Position numbers and translations under genes: made by a program. This document shows positions 60,670 through 64,000 of a stretch of 64,000 nt of DNA, in pieces; position 1 is the first letter of the stretch, and each line of letters opens with the position of its first letter. The notes beneath the pieces were generated by a model, which saw only the letters and a list, made by a program, of their open reading frames with translations, was not told the DNA's origin and did not search any database. The DNA is from Pseudomonas sp. CFBP 13711. Lineage in GTDB: Bacteria > Pseudomonadota > Gammaproteobacteria > Pseudomonadales > Pseudomonadaceae. The stretch lies in NCBI RefSeq assembly GCF_014842265.1, contig NZ_JACYVI010000002.1, positions 248,001 to 312,000 of the forward strand. Direction: 5' to 3'.

Positions 60670-61161
60670 CTAGAGCGACTTCTGCCAGAACAGCGCGCGA
60701 CCCATTTGCGGGTCCAGCTGATAGTCGGCAAATCCAAGCTTGCGGTACGCGCCTTTGGCGGCTTCGTTGCCTTCGAGCACTTCCAGGGTGATTTTGCAGC
60801 AGCCGCGCTGGCGGGCGATTTCCTCGACCTTGGCCAGCATCTTCTGGCTGATCCCCTGGCCTCGCGCGGAGGCGATCACCACCACGTCATGCACGTTGAC
60901 CAATGGCCGGCAGGCGAAGGTCGAGAAGCCCTCGAAGCAGTTGACCAGGCCGACCGGCTCGCCGGCGATGAACGCCAGCACGCTGAACGCATGGGGGCGC
61001 TTGGCCAGTTCGATCGCCAATTGCTGACGGGTGTCCATGGACAGCGACTGACCGCCACCCATGGCGTCCTCGGCGTATTGATTGAGCAGAAATCCGATCG
61101 CTTCTGCGTGAACCGAATTGCTGTAGCTGGCTTGCAGTACCAGAACCTCAGGGGCTTGCAT
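60670..61161 (-). CDS. GNAT family N-acetyltransferase
   Basis: 163 aa. The acetyl-CoA motif is ASARGQGISQKMLAKVEEI (about 95-113), with the beta4 strand VNVHDVVVI before it and KITLEVLEGNEAAKGAYRKLGF after it, which is the standard GNAT order. The N-terminal half carries FLLNQYAEDAMGGGQSL. Substrate unknown. The 600-base gap upstream separates it from glgA. Confidence 0.9.
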   Translation of the reverse strand: MQAPEVLVLQASYSNSVHAEAIGFLLNQYAEDAMGGGQSLSMDTRQQLAIELAKRPHAFSVLAFIAGEPVGLVNCFEGFSTFACRPLVNVHDVVVIASARGQGISQKMLAKVEEIARQRGCCKITLEVLEGNEAAKGAYRKLGFADYQLDPQMGRALFWQKSL

Positions 61162-61766
61162 TGACTTCCTCTACCGCTGGAGAAACCTCAACAGGCAGTC
61201 GACTCAGTGTGCCGACGTGCCGCGTGGCGGCGATTCTAACGCCCTGGCCGAAAAAATATCCTTATACAGAAGTAGGAAATGTCTCTGATCGGCCAGGAAT
61301 TCTTCCGGCGCGCACCGGGAAAAGGCAGTGCGAGCAAATTGTGCCTACGGTGTCCCACAACAGCGCAGGGGCTGCGCGCGGATAGACCATCGGCCCGGTA
61401 ATTGTCCAACAATCCGACCGACGGCACCCCTGTAACAAGGCCTACACCCCATGCTCCACAACGGCGCATTCAGGGCCTTGCAGATCGCTTCATCACCCTG
61501 AATTCCACAATACCCCGCATCGCAATCCCGCATGCCAGACATGGCCCGGAAAAATTGTCGAAACTTCTGCACAGGCGCATGGGTCATGTGAATAGAGCAA
61601 CTATGCTGTTGAAAAATCGAAGCAGAGTCCGCTTTCACCTTGTCCTCTAATGTGCAGTCGGTAAATGGGTATCGATCTTGCGTAGGTCTTGTGTGCCTGG
61701 CCATAGGAAATGGCTGCTTACACCTTAAGTGCTGTACCAACACTGCATATCGAACTGGAGAAAACG
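61162..61766. other. intergenic region upstream of glgA
   Basis: A 600-base divergent gap. I find no open frame with a convincing start and no hairpin with a T run. The right-hand 150 bases are more A/T-rich and should hold the glgA promoter, but no -35/-10 pair is convincing. The length suggests a regulated promoter. Confidence 0.45.
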
Positions 61767-63353
61767 ATGATTAGTGCCGCTGTCAAAACCCAGAAGGGAG
61801 AGAGTTTTAATCAGCCGGCCAGCGAGCTGACCCATCTGCCGGTCTTCGCAACGACGAGCGCACCCGTGCTGCAACTGCCTCCTGTTCAACCAGTGATTTC
61901 TTCGGTGACCCGCAAGAAAGTCCTGTTCGTGACTTCAGAGATGGCCGACCTGGTGAAAACCGGCGGCCTGGGCGATGTGTCTGCCGCACTGCCGCGCGCC
62001 ATGCGCCACCTGCACGATGTACGCGTGCTGATTCCCGGCTATCCACAGGTCATCAATAGTGGCAACCCGATCCACATCATCAGCGAGCTGCCCGGTCACG
62101 CCGCGCTGCCTCCCTGCAAGATCGGCCGGATGGACATGAAAGACGGTCTGGTCATTTACGTCCTGATCTGTCCCGAGTTGTACGAGCGTGAAGGCACGCC
62201 CTACGGTGACAATGACGGCCGCGACTGGTCCGACAACCATATTCGCTTTGCCCGCCTGGGCCTGGCGGCTGCCGACTTTGCGGCCGGCGCGGTCAAGACC
62301 CAGTGGTGCCCCGAGCTCGTTCACGCTCACGACTGGCCAGCAGGCCTGGCACCGGCGTACATGAAATGGCGCGGCCAGACCACGCCGTCGATCTTCACTA
62401 TCCACAACCTGGCGTATCAGGGTTTTGTCAGCATTGCCTCCAGCCGTGAGCTGGGCATTCCCGACTCTGCATTGAGCCCGGAAGGCATGGAGTTTTACGG
62501 TCAGCTGTCGTTCATCAAGGCCGGCATGGCGTATTCCAGCCACATCACGACCGTGAGCGCGACCTACGCGAAAGAAATCACCACCCCGGATTTTGGCTGT
62601 GGCCTGGAAGGCTTCCTGCAGAGCAAAGCCGACCGCGGTCAGCTCAGCGGCATTCCCAACGGCATCGACGAGAGCTGGGACGCTGCCACCGACGAGCACC
62701 TGATCTGCCGCTTCGCTCCGAACGAGTGGACCCGCAAGGAAATCAACGCTGACTACGTGCGCGAGCTGTTTGAACTGGAGCCTTCCACCGGCCCGCTGTT
62801 CGCCGTGGTCTCCCGTCTGGTTTACCAGAAGGGTCTGGACCTGACCATCGGGGTTGCCGAGCACATCGTCAACAACGGCGGCCAGATTGCGATCATCGGC
62901 CGTGGCGAACCTGAAGAAGAAGACGCCATGCGCGCCCTCGCCGCCCGCTTCCCGGGTCAGGTCAGCGTGCGCGTCGGCTTCAATGAGACAGACGCACGTC
63001 GCATGTTCGCCGGCAGTGATTTTCTCCTGATGCCTTCGCGCTACGAGCCTTGCGGCCTGAGCCAGATGTACGCGCAGCGCTTCGGCTCCCTGCCGATCGC
63101 ACGCCGCACTGGCGGTCTCGCGGACACCATCGAAGACGGCTGCACCGGTTTCCTGTTCGACGAATCCACGGTCGAGAGCTACACCGAAGCCCTGACCCGC
63201 GCGTTCAAGGTCTTCGAAAGTCCATTGCTGCTCAACGCCATGCGCTGCCGCGCCATGGCCGCTCCGTTCGATTGGCACAAGGCAGTAGAACCCTACGCCG
63301 ATCTTTACCAGGAGCTGCTGAAGAAAAACGCAGGCGTGGCACTGCATTACTGA
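61767..63353 (+). CDS. glgA: glycogen synthase (ADP-glucose type)
   Basis: 528 aa from the ATG at 61767, which has GGAG seven bases upstream; longer frames lack a site. After a 45-residue N-terminal extension the GT5 domain begins at VLFVTSEMADLVKTGGLGDV (about 51-70), holding the KTGGLGDV motif that binds ADP-glucose. The C-terminal GT-B half has PSRYEPCGLSQMYAQRFG (about 427-444). It extends alpha-1,4-glucan from ADP-glucose in the cytosol. Stop and treZ start are 25 bases apart, so the two form the trehalose/glucan operon known from pseudomonads. Confidence 0.95.
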   Translation: MISAAVKTQKGESFNQPASELTHLPVFATTSAPVLQLPPVQPVISSVTRKKVLFVTSEMADLVKTGGLGDVSAALPRAMRHLHDVRVLIPGYPQVINSGNPIHIISELPGHAALPPCKIGRMDMKDGLVIYVLICPELYEREGTPYGDNDGRDWSDNHIRFARLGLAAADFAAGAVKTQWCPELVHAHDWPAGLAPAYMKWRGQTTPSIFTIHNLAYQGFVSIASSRELGIPDSALSPEGMEFYGQLSFIKAGMAYSSHITTVSATYAKEITTPDFGCGLEGFLQSKADRGQLSGIPNGIDESWDAATDEHLICRFAPNEWTRKEINADYVRELFELEPSTGPLFAVVSRLVYQKGLDLTIGVAEHIVNNGGQIAIIGRGEPEEEDAMRALAARFPGQVSVRVGFNETDARRMFAGSDFLLMPSRYEPCGLSQMYAQRFGSLPIARRTGGLADTIEDGCTGFLFDESTVESYTEALTRAFKVFESPLLLNAMRCRAMAAPFDWHKAVEPYADLYQELLKKNAGVALHY

Positions 63354-63378
63354 TAACTCACTGATCAAGGAATTACGG

Positions 63379-64000
63379 ATGCCTTCGCGCACGGATCAAA
63401 ACTGGCGCCACGGCGCCGTCATGCTGGATCCACAACACACCCGGTTTGCCCTCTGGGCACCGGACGCTCAAAGCGTCAGCGTCGAATTCGAAAACGGGCC
63501 TGCACAGGCCCTTCAGCCAGAGCAGGACGGCTGGTTCGTGCTCGAGGCCGAGTGTGGAGCTGGCACGCGCTATCGCTTCAACGTCGCTCTCGATGGACAA
63601 AACAACCTTACCGTTCCTGACCCGGCCTCCCGGGCTCAGGACGGCGACGTGCACGGCTACAGCATCGTCGTCGACCAGGCCGCCTACCAATGGAAGAACA
63701 CCGAGTGGCAGGGACGGCCCTGGCACGAGGCGGTCATTTACGAGCTGCACGTCGGTGCACTGGGTGGCTATGAAGGCGTTGAACAGCGTCTGCAGCATCT
63801 GGTGGACACCGGCATCACCGCCATCGAGCTGATGCCTATCGCGCAATTCCCGGGTGATCGCAACTGGGGTTACGACGGCGTGTTGCCTTACGCCGCGCAG
63901 TCGTCCTATGGCACGCCCGACCAACTCAAGCACCTGATCGACACCGCCCACGGGTTGGGCCTCGCGGTCATTCTGGACGTGGTCTACAACCACTTCGGCC
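63379..64000 (+). CDS. treZ: malto-oligosyltrehalose trehalohydrolase (partial)
   Basis: Starts at ATG 63379 behind AAGGAATTACGG and runs open to the window end; 207 residues are visible of the ~580 expected. An N-terminal CBM48-like sandwich (FALWAPDAQSVSVEF, about 22-36) is followed by the start of the GH13 barrel (HEAVIYELHVGAL, about 115-127; LMPIAQFPGDRNWGYDGVLP, about 153-172; VILDVVYNHFG at the edge). It releases trehalose from maltooligosyl-trehalose produced by TreY. Truncated by the window, not by mutation. Confidence 0.92.
   Translation, partial: MPSRTDQNWRHGAVMLDPQHTRFALWAPDAQSVSVEFENGPAQALQPEQDGWFVLEAECGAGTRYRFNVALDGQNNLTVPDPASRAQDGDVHGYSIVVDQAAYQWKNTEWQGRPWHEAVIYELHVGALGGYEGVEQRLQHLVDTGITAIELMPIAQFPGDRNWGYDGVLPYAAQSSYGTPDQLKHLIDTAHGLGLAVILDVVYNHFG

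Overview
The window is chromosomal DNA of a fluorescens/syringae-type Pseudomonas. The evidence is a GC-rich sequence with strong codon periodicity, REP/REPIN repeats of the GGCTTTAGCCGGGAAG type, a mannitol operon in the order known from Pseudomonas fluorescens (regulator, binding protein, two permeases, ATPase, mannitol dehydrogenase, xylulokinase, fructokinase), a siroheme sulfite reductase followed by a DUF934 gene, SohB, AhpC/AhpF and a gnd-zwf pair. I see no rRNA, tRNA, CRISPR array, phage or intact insertion sequence.

Layout. 0-11 kb: housekeeping and lipid-type metabolism (sulfite reductase, SohB protease, a histidine-phosphatase-like protein, an SCP2 protein, a kinase-fold phosphotransferase, an SDR, a Gfo/Idh oxidoreductase, a TSUP transporter, NudC, a dienoyl-CoA-isomerase-like crotonase). 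11-24 kb: a dense signalling block made of a KaiC-like double ATPase coupled to a hybrid histidine kinase, a single-domain receiver, then on the minus strand a CHASE3-GAF triple-receiver hybrid kinase, CheR, CheB and a receiver-kinase, and finally a receiver overlapping a glycosyltransferase. 24-25.5 kb: an isolated cobF and a hicAB toxin-antitoxin pair. 25.8-35.4 kb: mtlR and mtlEFGKDYZ, with a promoter that can be read directly and two internal mRNA hairpins. 36-41 kb: an unrecognised Ala/Ser-rich protein, an exported MetX-like hydrolase, an exported M20 dipeptidase and a DUF1883 protein. 40.8-47.4 kb: ahpF, ahpC, a PAS hybrid kinase, glutathione reductase and galU. 47.7-50.3 kb: small proteins (two lipoproteins, a second DUF1883 copy, a GTG-started 59-aa protein) and AlkB. 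50.8-56 kb: gnd-zwf-HAD phosphatase-GH15, overlapping or tightly spaced. 56.3-64 kb: a 57-aa coiled-coil protein, a phosphoethanolamine transferase, a TerC/CBS protein, a GNAT enzyme, glgA and the first part of treZ, which runs off the end.

How parts work together. mtlEFGK import the polyol, mtlD oxidises it to fructose, and mtlZ/mtlY phosphorylate the resulting sugars. The gnd-zwf operon and glgA-treZ belong to hexose-phosphate and glucan/trehalose metabolism. AhpC/AhpF, glutathione reductase and AlkB handle peroxide and alkylation damage.

Most notable unexplained signal: five copies of a ~270-nt intergenic repeat (15.2, 15.9, 35.4, 36.2 and 50.4 kb) that carries several helices with compensatory base changes between copies, including two hairpins sharing an ATCCAT loop and a pair of interleaved helices with pseudoknot topology. 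Each REP inverted pair near them sits at the repeat's 3' end, and two of the three loci are convergent repeat pairs.
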